DNA of 17,622 nt. It comes from Zopfochytrium polystomum. Its lineage: Eukaryota; Chytridiomycota; Chytridiomycetes; Chytridiales; Chytridiaceae. The position numbers were made by a program, and so were the translations under genes. Of the stretch, positions 10,330 through 17,622 are shown one piece after another. Under the pieces are notes generated by a model. That model was not told the DNA's origin. It saw only the letters and a list, made by a program, of their open reading frames with translations, and did no database searches. The stretch's first letter is position 1. Each line of letters begins with the position of its first letter. Where the stretch lies: contig JAIVFJ010000633.1 of NCBI GenBank assembly GCA_025765615.1, forward strand, positions 1 through 17,622, in the 5' to 3' direction.

Positions 10330-12633
10330 ATGACGTTGAATGGTGTTCGGCTGTCGTATGTTCTTGACTTTGTGAAAGCTTGCGGCGGCCGACACGGACT
10401 TCATGGCCTCACCACAGCGAATGTGAGTCAGCGATGGATAGTGCCTCAAACGGCATCGTGCAAACTCTCCGCCGTCGATCACCTCTTGCTCCACGGTCGA
10501 ACCGACGTCGTCTCTCCCGCGAATTGGTTCATTTCGCATGCTTGGAGCTTTTGCTTCCTTGACGTTGTTGACGCGCTGGTTAGTTTTTTCAAGGCACACC
10601 ACGTCGATCCGCATGATGCGGTCATCTGGTTCGACATGTTTTCAAACTCGCAACATGACACAAGCGCACGCCCTTTCGACTGGTGGAAGGAAACTTTTAT
10701 GGCAGCAGTGAAATCAATTCAAAACGTCGTCATGGTCCTGCTTCCGTGGAATGATCCTGTCCCTCTCACACGCGCATGGTGCGTTTTTGAAGTCTTCGCG
10801 ACGGCGTACACAAAATCCAAATTCCACGTCGCGATGCCGCCATCTGTATCGTCAGACTTTTTCAGCAACCTGGTGGGCCGACCGTCCATATTTTACGAAG
10901 TGCTTGCGAAAATCAGCTGCACCAGGTCCTGTGCAACTCTTGAGTCTGACCGCAAGCTCATTTTCGAAGTCATCGACTGCTCCTTACCGGACGGCATGGC
11001 TGCGCTGGATGCCCTCGTCCTCAATGTTTTTGGGCAATGGCTTACCAAGATGATCAAAACATACCACGATCGCGCCATGGCCGCCGTAGCAGACCTGGAA
11101 CAAGGAGCCACAGGAACGGTTCCCTCCATACCATCTGTCACACTTTCGGCAACAGCAGATTCTGCTTCGTCCACCGACAAATCGACTGAAGCCTCCAAGC
11201 CCGCCCCTGTGACGAATGCACGCGACGTTGCAATGCTAGAGGCTGCCCAGTGGTCGTACACACTTGCCCGACTGTACGATGATCAGGGCGACCATCAATT
11301 GGCTGAACCACTTTACGTGTTTTGCGTCGACACGAGGGTCTCGGTTCTGGGCCAACTCCATCCTTCGACGCTGCTTGCCATGTTCCGTCGTCACGATAAC
11401 CTCAGCTATCTTGGTCGACGTACCGAGGCCCTTGCACTTGCGCAGGAGTGTCTGGCGCTGCGCGAACAGGCTGGATGCCCTGAACAGGACATTCTGTCCT
11501 CCAAAAACTCCATTGCGAATGCTCTACTGTTTCTCGGTAAAATTAAGAAGGCGACTAAGCTGCATGAAGAAATCTTGGAGGGTCGTACAAAAGCACTGGG
11601 GGAGTCTTCTCCCGAAACACTGCGCTCTATGAATAATTTGGCCAATGCGTACAAACAGCTCCCAGAGGTGGAAAAGGCCGAACATTTGTTCTCACAATGC
11701 TATAAGTTGCGCGTGCAGTACTTGGGCGAAAATCACCCGGTTCGTCTGCAAATTTCGTTTCATTTCCATGCTCTTGTTCTTGTTTGAAAGATTTACCATT
11801 TGCTAGGATACTCTCAAATCATTGTATAACCTCGCCGAATTCCGCCGACATGCACATCGGTATGATACCGTTGAGGAAATTCTCGACCTACTTGAGAACT
11901 CTTACCAAAAGGTTTGGCCCCGGCGATCACTGAACGCTTGGAAAAAAGTGGCGTCTAATTTGCTGCATCCTCCTCCCCCGCCCCCTCTCTTCCTTCTTCC
12001 CTTGAACTCACGCAAAACCAGCGTCGAGCGGTCCTCGGCGAAGCGCACCCAGACACCCTGAACTCGCTGTCCAAACTCGCCAACACCCACCAATTCGAGC
12101 AACGCGACCCCGGCGCGGCCGTTGCACTCCTCACCCTCGGCCTGTCGCGCGTTGCGACCACCGCCGGCCGCACCAGTCTCCCCGCTCTCCAGATCAAGGA
12201 GGCCCTCGCCGCCGCCCTCGCCGCCGCAGGCGACTCTGCCGCCGCCGACCAGACCTACCGCGAGTGCCGCGACACCCTCCGCGCCCGCTTCGACGACCTC
12301 GCCACTACACCCAGAGACGCGGCCGCGGCCGCCGCCGAGCTGAGGCGAGTCGAGAACGCCGATGGCGAGGAAGGAATCGCGGCTGGATCAGGACTACTGC
12401 GGGTCGCTGCACCCGGGCGGCCCGTGGCGGCGGACGCGGTGGGGGACGGAGCCCGGTCGCGCAGCCGCGGACCCGGCCACGCGCCGACTGGCGACGGCCG
12501 CGGCAAAAGCGGCAGCAGGACCGGGCGTTGGGAGTCGAAACCCGAGTATGAATCGAGAGGCGAACGCGAGCCGGGGCGGCGGGGGCCGTCGGGGAGGAGG
12601 GTGGCAAGTAAAGTCGGTGTGGTTGGATTATGA
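10330..12633 (+). CDS. TIR-like domain protein with kinesin-light-chain TPR repeats
   Basis: The exons are 10330-11739, 11807-11911 and 12022-12633 (introns 67 and 110 nt, GT-AG, in phase; 708 residues from this ATG). Residues 20-160 form a TIR-like fold: NWFISHAW (66-72), VIWFDMFSNSQHD (98-110), LLPWNDP (137-143) and TRAWCVFE (147-154). The WCxxE spacing matches the place of the catalytic Glu in TIR NADases. After a Ser/Thr/Ala-rich linker come KLC-type TPRs from about residue 305: LGQLHPSTL, LGESSPETLRSMNNLANAY, LGENHP-DTLKSLYNLAEF, LGEAHPDTLNSLSKLA. Splicing joins the last two repeats exactly, supporting both introns. The tail from about 12340 is Ala-, then Arg/Gly-rich. The ATG context is weak, so translation may begin upstream. 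Role is inferred: a signalling or heterokaryon/immune-like sensor using TPR-mediated recognition; NADase activity is untested. Confidence 0.8.
11740..11806 (+). other. Intron 1 of the TIR-like/TPR gene (67 nt)
   Basis: The donor CCG|GTTCGT and acceptor TTTGCTAG|GATACT join NHP to DTLKSLYNLAEF, the standard continuation of a kinesin-light-chain TPR. The unspliced frame stops within the intron. Confidence 0.85.
11912..12021 (+). other. Intron 2 of the TIR-like/TPR gene (110 nt)
   Basis: The donor AAAAG|GTTTGG and acceptor AAAACCAG|CGTCGA follow a long CT-rich tract. Splicing gives SYQK-RRAVLGEAHPDTL, a regular TPR boundary. Confidence 0.8.
12100..12630. other. Very GC-rich segment over the TPR gene's 3' end
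   Basis: Base composition changes abruptly to mostly G and C compared with the rest of the same gene. All three plus frames and the minus frames stay open for long distances, as expected of stop-poor GC-rich DNA. The predicted protein turns into Ala- and Arg/Gly-rich low complexity. The true C terminus is therefore uncertain, and another frame (12362-12646) is a possible ending if a base is missing or extra. Confidence 0.6.
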
Positions 12634-13620
12634 AGATGAACGGTAATGTATGGTACCCTTTGAAGAACGGCGGTAAGGACTGAGATACCTATGGACCTTT
12701 GGGTGTTTGCTTGTTATGAATAATTGTAGAGTCGTTATCTTTTTCGCGACAGACAACTTTGTTTGTTGTCAGTTTCAGTCAGATGAACCATACAGTGGAG
12801 CATCAGCATTGTTGCCGGCCTTTTTAAATTCAAATTTCTCAGAACGCTCTGCAAAATCGCTCGAAAATATGGCTCTGCACATTGTGCTGGAAAGCTTATC
12901 TAAAAAAAAATAAAATAAAATAAAATAAAATAAAAAAGAAGCATAACGCATAGACGTATCCGGTAGTTGCGCGCAACATTGCCAGAGGAACAAGGATGGT
13001 ACGGGAAGGGGGGAAAACAAGAAGAGAAAGAGGCGCTTGAGGCTGAAACCCTTACATGAGGACAACCAGATCTGATTCGGCGTATAACGCTCCAGCCAAG
13101 AGCAATAGCAGATATGGCAAAACCTTTTGATGGATTCATATTGCGCGTTCGGGTTGCCTGGTTCTGGCGCATTCATTGCCTCACAATTTATCGTGGCGCT
13201 CCCAATGATGCAGAATCGACTATCTGGCAGAATCCGGGATATCGCCTGGATTAGTCGCTGGAGGTGGGGGGTGAGGGGCAGAAATTTTCCGCTCCCGAAA
13301 CCTCAAACGGGCTTGCAAGCGCCGAAAGACATCCACAACCGCAGTAAAACGTCCTCGCGTGCAATTGGCGAATCATTGTTTCTTGAATAAGAAAAGATGA
13401 GAAAAAAACCACAATTTGGATAACCATTTACTAACCCGAGAAACTTGAACTCTTCTGTACAAGAGTTGCTTCCAATGCCGTGAGGCCCAAGCCCCTTCAC
13501 TTTGTCTCGAAAACGGTCCGTCGGTCAATTGCTAGCGACTTATTCTTTGAAAGAAATGTGGAGTCAATTTTTGTTTGTAGAACGAGAGCCGCCCTCTTCT
13601 TCACTCTGCAAACACCTACT
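12634..13620. other. Intergenic stretch with no recognised gene
   Basis: Open frames of 65-133 codons occur on both strands (for example 13127-13390 plus, 12775-13176 minus) but none shows a domain I can identify. The stretch includes the AAAAT microsatellite at about 12902-12937. Confidence 0.45.
12902..12937. repeat. AAAAT pentanucleotide microsatellite
   Basis: A nine-base A run is followed by TAAAA units repeated five times and a further A run. On the minus strand this gives TTTTA repeats. Confidence 0.9.
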
Positions 13621-13623
13621 ATT

Positions 13624-13940
13624 TTAGCATTGGGTCAACAACAGCTTCTTATGGACAGGCGTCATCATCCGAGCAGACTGAAAAATTGGGCAGGGAAAAT
13701 GGGACGAGGAAAGGTAGCAAGAACCAGATATCATCGCCACACGAGGGTTAATTACAAAATCGCTAAATTCTTTCGAACCGAGCTTTCTGGAGCACCCACC
13801 TTGTTTTCGGTAGGATCGTCCTGCCTGTTCGGTCCTTCTGCTCCACCCTGTAAAGCCGATGTGACATCGAAAGCGCCTGCAGCAGCGGAAGAGGAGGGTT
13901 TTTGCACTTGGCCCATTTTGCTCCAAGCGCGCAGGAAAGC
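13624..13940 (-). CDS. Possible two-exon 3' end of an unidentified minus-strand gene
   Basis: A frame entered at 13940 after an acceptor-like TTTGTTGCAG reads AFLRAWSKMGQVQKPSSS, then DVTSALQGGAEGPNRQ and DPTENK. A donor AAG|GTGGGT ends it at 13800. A 122-nt intron with acceptor TTTTTCAG leads to a last exon, 13677-13624, ending in TAA. Splicing keeps the frame. No family is recognised. The plus strand is open over the same bases and also reads plausibly, so the strand is not certain. Confidence 0.25.
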
Positions 13941-14006
13941 CTGCAACAAAGCTCCCGTTTACCCTTAATGACGCGCCCGCTCATAAGGTTGATCGTTTCC
14001 CCTCAG

Positions 14007-14127
14007 CGCTGCGCGCATCGATTTCCGCTCCAAGCACTTTCGCGATGAGAACGAGCGTGCACTGTTCACTGGTGTGTATTGCAAGGGATGCGAGAGAAAC
14101 TGGAGAAAAAACAACCGTTGTGGCTAA
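14007..14127 (+). CDS. Possible internal exon with a CxxC pair, unidentified
   Basis: A strong acceptor-like CGTTTCCCCTCAG ends at 14006. The following plus frame reads AARIDFRSKHFRDENER and ALFTGVYCKGCERNWRKN before TAA at 14125. Codon third positions resemble those of EF3 (many C and G). The CKGC pair could bind metal, but no partner Cys or His pair is clear. An upstream MGRGK with a GTAGCA donor at 13700-13714 is one possible first exon. The run of six A at 14106-14111 lies just before the stop, so a lost or gained base could extend the frame. Identity unknown. Confidence 0.3.
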
Positions 14128-14177
14128 GAGAGGAAACAGAGAGAAAAGTGTTCAAGCGAAACCGAGGGAAGAAGCAA

Positions 14178-14446
14178 TCAACCCAAACACAACCAACGAG
14201 AAACTTGGGAGAAGCGGAGGAATATGCGGAAACTGATCGAAGGGAAAAGCTGGGACAACGCAGACTGGAAAAGATTCAAAGCATCACTCAGGGTCCTGTC
14301 AAACTGAACCGAAAGTTGACGGCCAGCAACTTCGGTTTTGTCGACGAGATCACGGCCTCCTCCTCGGTGGCAAAGTTAACGAAGCCGTATCCGCAGGAGT
14401 GACCATACCTGCGGATAACGGAAGCCTTTAAGCTAAGGGGGGAGGT
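14178..14446 (-). CDS. RRM-type RNA-binding protein fragment
   Basis: The minus strand reads SLKASVIRRYGHSCGYGFVN from about 14436. CGYGFVNF is an RRM RNP1 motif with Cys in the usual Lys/Arg place. It continues FATEEEAV, then one base later (near 14351) in another frame as DLVDKTEVAGRQLSVQFDR, the expected last helix and strand of an RRM. Restoring one G would join them, so this looks like a single-base deletion. A run of six C near 14438 causes another uncertain frame at the start. The RNP2 strand was not found upstream. After SVQFDR the frame runs to TGA at 14180 with no typical sequence, so an intron may begin before that. Fragment or gene with indels; precise protein not identified. Confidence 0.45.
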
Positions 14447-14937
14447 CTTTCAGCACACTAAAGGTAAGTAACAAAAGATTAAGAGTTACTATCACAGGGC
14501 AATCTGGGAACTAAAAACTGGGGGGTACGATGGCAGCGAACGCTTTTTCTCCGTACGATGTCGACGACGTCATTGCACTGCAAAGAAGAAAAAACAAAAG
14601 GGGAAACGATAGAACAAAGTATGATGCCACGAAGGAGAAGGACGGGAAAATCTTCAGAGTAGTAACAAAAAAAAACAACAAAAAATTCACAAGAAATTTA
14701 TCACAGTCGCGCGAGGGGTGGGGCAAGGGATCGGGAGGGGGGAAAGATTCCTTTTCAAAAAAAATAGAACGAGAAGAAAAGAATACACAGAACCTTTTTT
14801 TTTTCCTTCTGAAAGAATGTGCAAAATGGGGTGCTTCGATTCGGGTGTTGGTTATGTTAGCATGCAGCCCGACAAAGCGACGCCGCTCACAACCGCGGGG
14901 GAAGGGGTGAAGCTGGGGGGTCTGCCGCCCAGCTTGA

Positions 14938-15931
14938 TCACGCGACCTGGCCGACGGCGTAGAGCCAATTGTGGTAGCTCTGCAACTCCTGGAACTCGTC
15001 GCGCGCGCGGTCCATAGTGTCCCTGAGTGCGTCTTCGCTGAACAGACCCAGCGCAGCAAAGAGCGGTCCCATAGCGAGGAGAATGGTTCGAAGGTGTTGG
15101 TAGCAGGCGTCGCCGAACTGTGGGTCTGAAGGGACGATCTGTTTTTGTTTATTTTTTTTTTGTCTGCAAGTCACGAGAGTGCCGGGAAGGCTGCAGGTGA
15201 AAGTGACTCACAGTGATGGCGCGGTTTCCCTCGTCGACAATGCCCAAACCATGGCTGTACAGCAGAACGTCCAGATCGAGGGCGATACGTGCCTTTGCTT
15301 TCAGAATATCAAAAACGGCGACGACTGGGTGGTTTTGGAAAATTGTAGCGGGTGAGAAAGGCGCTTGCGTGAACCACAAAGGAGGCTCCTCCTTTCGTGA
15401 AGTCTGAAACGAGGAACGTAAAAAGCAAAAAATATAGTACCAGCATCGTTGAGCGACCTCCCAAACGGCCCGCATCGCTGTATGATGACGTAAGGCTCGT
15501 AGAGCTCGACGAATCCGCCGGGGCGAACGACGCGCTTGAACTCTGTCAAGATGCTGTCCGTTTCCTTGGCGGGCTGTGCAATCAAGACCCCGAAGGAGTG
15601 GAGAAGATCGAAATGTTTGTCGGGGACTTGAGAATGTTTGGTTTTTTGGGTGTGTGTGTGTGTGTGTGTGGTGTGTGGGTGGGTGGGGTGTTGCGTTTTG
15701 CGTGAAGGGCGGCAATGCGTTTGCCAGTTAGAGGTGCAGTTGATGACGAACGACAAGAAGGAGGGGAACGCCGGTTGAATTATTACATGGCATGTTCTGC
15801 GCGGGGCCACGGGCTATTGTGACGTTTGTGGGAGCATCCTCCCTTGTGGTGATCGGGTTCTTGTGTGGGGGAATGTCAGTTTTGCATTCTTCCCAACGTT
15901 CAACTGCTGGCCGGGCAAAAAGACAAACAGT
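14938..15931 (-). CDS. SAM-dependent methyltransferase, C-terminal four exons
   Basis: The exons are 15931-15787, 15626-15441, 15324-15212 and 15138-14938. Introns are 160, 116 and 73 nt, all GT-AG and in phase, giving 215 codons. The protein reads ERWEECKTDIPPHKN (acidic motif after strand 2), NVTIARGPAQNMPFPDKHFD (joined across intron 1), DLLHSFGVL, then EFKRVVRPGGFVELYEP (post-motif PGG). It continues SLNDAVVAVFDILKAKARIA and DLDVLLYSHGLGIVDEGN, and ends ELQSYHNWLYAVGQVA, typical of fungal class I methyltransferases. Substrate is unknown. The N terminus, including the Gly-rich SAM-binding motif I, was not found upstream. A donor-like ACG|GTAATTC near 16005 precedes a frame reading SLVYGAPRTN, which is a poor motif I. 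The gene may be damaged, or more exons lie further upstream. Confidence 0.75.
15649..15690. repeat. GT microsatellite inside a methyltransferase intron
   Basis: About ten GT units are followed by GGTG-type units. The tract lies within the 15786-15627 intron (CA repeat on the gene's strand), just before the acceptor TCTCAAG. Confidence 0.85.
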
Positions 15932-16689
15932 CTGTCGGGTTGGGGGTTTCTCAATTTGGTGCAAGCAACAAGGAAAGGAAAAAAAAGGGTCAATGCAAGA
16001 ATTACCGTTGGTGCGGGGAGCTCCATAAACAAGTGAAAATGGGAGGGGAGTGGCTCTGTTGGCGGCACACTTGTTGACTTTTTTTTTCCTGGCAACAATT
16101 CTGCAGTTTTCATTGAAGAGAAGAGTCAGTCTGGGGCCCAGTGTTTGGGAGTCCTCTTGTCTCCGGAAAACAACCATATTGGGATTTTTCTACAGACAAA
16201 GGGTGCCACCATCCAACAACAAGTTTTTGTCGGGACATAAGTGGAATGGAAAGGCCTTCAGACAGGCCTGTCTCCGTAAGTGACAGGCAAGGAGGGGACA
16301 CATCACTGGTGACAAAGAACTGTGTGGTTGCAGACAGAAACATTCTGCGTTTCCAAGCAAATGCAATTGTGTCCTGTCCGCCACGATCAATCGCTGCATA
16401 CTTGTCAAAACGTGTCCACAACTCGTTGTTTCTGCAGCTCCCGCTGTTCCACTGGTCCTCCTTGCGAAGGGGGCCGTCGTGATCCCTTTGTGCCCCTAGT
16501 TACTCACCTTCTTGAACGTTCAGCATCCTTTCAGTCCTCGGAGCCCGCACCACGCGTCACACAACATCACCAACCATATAAGTTTCAGTCTTACGCTGCA
16601 GCCGCCTCAAAGACCGTGGCTGCGACTTTGCCTCTTTCGCCAGTCCATTTTTCCCCCACTCAATACCCAACACTGTGACAAGCGAGGAT

Positions 16690-16870
16690 TCTCGTTGAAT
16701 TTTGATTTGATGCGCTCTCTCTCATCTGTCTGCAGTAGCTGTACGACGGAGTCGAAATCGCGGCGAAGGTCCTGGATCCTTTTGTCGTGTTTGGCGTCGC
16801 CGTCCTTAGGGAGCGGAATGGTTATGGGATGTGGGAAGGTTGTCTTCGTTGAACTGCATTTGTTCTGTTC
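16690..16870 (-). CDS. Possible upstream exon, charged helix-like segment
   Basis: The minus strand reads MQFNEDNLPTSHNHSAP, then after a one-base shift near 16812 DAKHDKRIQDLRRDFD, SVVQLLQTDERERIKSKFNE. It looks coding (charged, helical) and is upstream of the methyltransferase on the same strand. It could be part of that gene's N terminus or of another gene. A CTGCAG acceptor-like site lies inside it. No domain is recognised. Confidence 0.25.
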
Positions 16871-17035
16871 TAAGACCCATTTGATTCTTTTTCACTCCCT
16901 TCCATACCGCTTCAGAGTGTTGACTTTTAGACCTTCTTTTCTCTCCTCTTCTCTTTTCTTGCTCTCTTAGTTGGTTTGTCTGCACTCTTATCATGCCTCC
17001 TTCTCTATTTATGCCATTTTCCTTGTCACATGCAG

Positions 17036-17174
17036 TGTGGGAGAATCTTCGTCTCATCTGTGCGTGCAGGTTTGTGCGCGTGCCCTCCTTTCTCGTCGCT
17101 GTCCCCCGGTGTTCCTCTCTCGTCATCCTTCCTCAATATATGTGGGAGAATCTTTGTCTCATCTGTGCGTGCAG
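17036..17174. repeat. 34-bp direct repeat, two copies 105 bp apart
   Basis: Copies at 17036-17069 and 17141-17174 match at 33 of 34 positions (C versus T in the middle). Each begins TGTGGGAGAATCTT and ends CATCTGTGCGTGCAG. The sequence between them does not look repeated. Confidence 0.9.
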
Positions 17175-17622
17175 CTCCTTCCGATTCTTAACACAAAGGT
17201 CTCCCACATAGTATAATAATTGTGGAAAAGGCACGTCTTCCAAACACCCAAACAGTTATCGGTAAGTGTGGCGCACGAAAATAACAATCAGACGACTTGT
17301 TTTCCCCAATTCACGCAAGGCAATTCTCTGCTGCAAGATCCGCGATCGTTCCAAAAAAGAAAAGAAAAGGAACAAAAGAACTGGACGGCACATTGCTGGG
17401 GTAAGGGGCGCGTGTCGAGTACGGCGACAATGTGGTCGGCTCTTTGTGGCAGACCCACGCTAGATGGGCCGGTGGTGGAAGGATGACGATCGAGGCCCTC
17501 CTCGGTGGAGGCGCCATCAACTAAAGAATGGGAAGAGTTTGTTGGCGTCCTGACACGGGAGGCGGCCGTAGTTGCGGGTGGAGGAGCTGGTGGGCGCACT
17601 CAGAGCGGCAGGACGGTAACCG

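Larger units (their letters stand above)
15932..17622. other. Unresolved stretch upstream of the methyltransferase exons
   Basis: Several minus-strand frames look partly coding. Examples are NNELWTRFDKYAAIDRGG near 16421-16360 after a GCTGCAG acceptor-like site, and RRLQRKTETYMVGDVV near 16590, interrupted by TGA and followed by a GAAG|GTGAGTAA donor. A Ser/Pro-rich frame at 17599-17288 begins MRPPAPPPATTAASRV. Together they suggest a multi-exon minus-strand gene running beyond the right edge, but I could not chain the exons. No plus-strand gene is recognised. Confidence 0.35.

Noticed and set aside
14079..14402. Plus-strand charged 107-codon frame (EKLEKKQPLWLREETERK...)
   Set aside because: Its 3' part overlaps the minus-strand RRM motif, and it shows no domain. 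It may contain a piece of the 14007 exon's gene after a shift, but that cannot be supported.
16260..16273. 14-bp perfect palindrome AGACAGGCCTGTCT
   Set aside because: It is isolated, with no repeat partner or recognised factor, and is expected by chance at low frequency.
1..17622. tRNA, rRNA, CRISPR arrays, bacterial operon signals
   Set aside because: Scanning by eye for tRNA T-loop patterns and spaced repeats found none, and the spliced eukaryotic genes argue against a prokaryotic source.

Overview
The window is eukaryotic nuclear DNA, most likely from a zoosporic (chytrid-like) fungus. The genes are split by short GT-AG introns (about 60-160 nt). One gene is a translation elongation factor 3 (EF3), typical of fungi and some protists. 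Another has a TIR-like domain joined to kinesin-light-chain TPR repeats, a family I associate with chytrids, and a methyltransferase has the C-terminal layout of fungal family members. The assignment to chytrids is inference; the genus cannot be read from this sequence.

Layout, left to right. At 1-1446 there is a heat-shock-element-like repeat array, then a minus-strand relic of a C2H2 zinc-finger protein. At 1447-2670 I recognise nothing. At 2672-3000 there is a long TTTC polypyrimidine tract. At 3293-6669 (+) lies EF3, with one clean 62-nt intron and three one-base frame shifts in its HEAT-repeat half; a polyadenylation signal follows at 6830. At 6840-8033 I recognise no gene. At 8034-9456 (-) lies a three-exon membrane lysophospholipid acyltransferase. 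It diverges from a Ser/Asp/Pro-rich reading frame at 9653 (+), which may be the 5' exon of the TIR-like/TPR gene (10330-12633, +, two internal introns and a very GC-rich tail).

The right third is harder. A gene-poor stretch (12634-13620) is followed by small ambiguous exons on both strands (13624-14127), a minus-strand RRM fragment (14178-14446) and the C-terminal four exons of a SAM-dependent methyltransferase (14938-15931, -). Its N-terminal exons, including the SAM-binding glycine motif, could not be resolved in 15932-17622. The right end holds a 34-bp direct repeat and a Ser/Pro-rich minus-strand frame that may be a further upstream exon.

The genes are ordinary eukaryotic neighbours, not an operon: translation (EF3), phospholipid remodelling (acyltransferase), a signalling or self-defence-like TIR-TPR protein, an RNA-binding protein and a methyltransferase. 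Two observations deserve most attention. The TIR-like/TPR protein keeps a WCxxE motif at the place where TIR NADases carry their catalytic glutamate. Single-base frame shifts recur in otherwise well-conserved coding sequence (EF3, the RRM fragment, the 9653 frame); these are most simply indels in the assembly, but recoding is not excluded.
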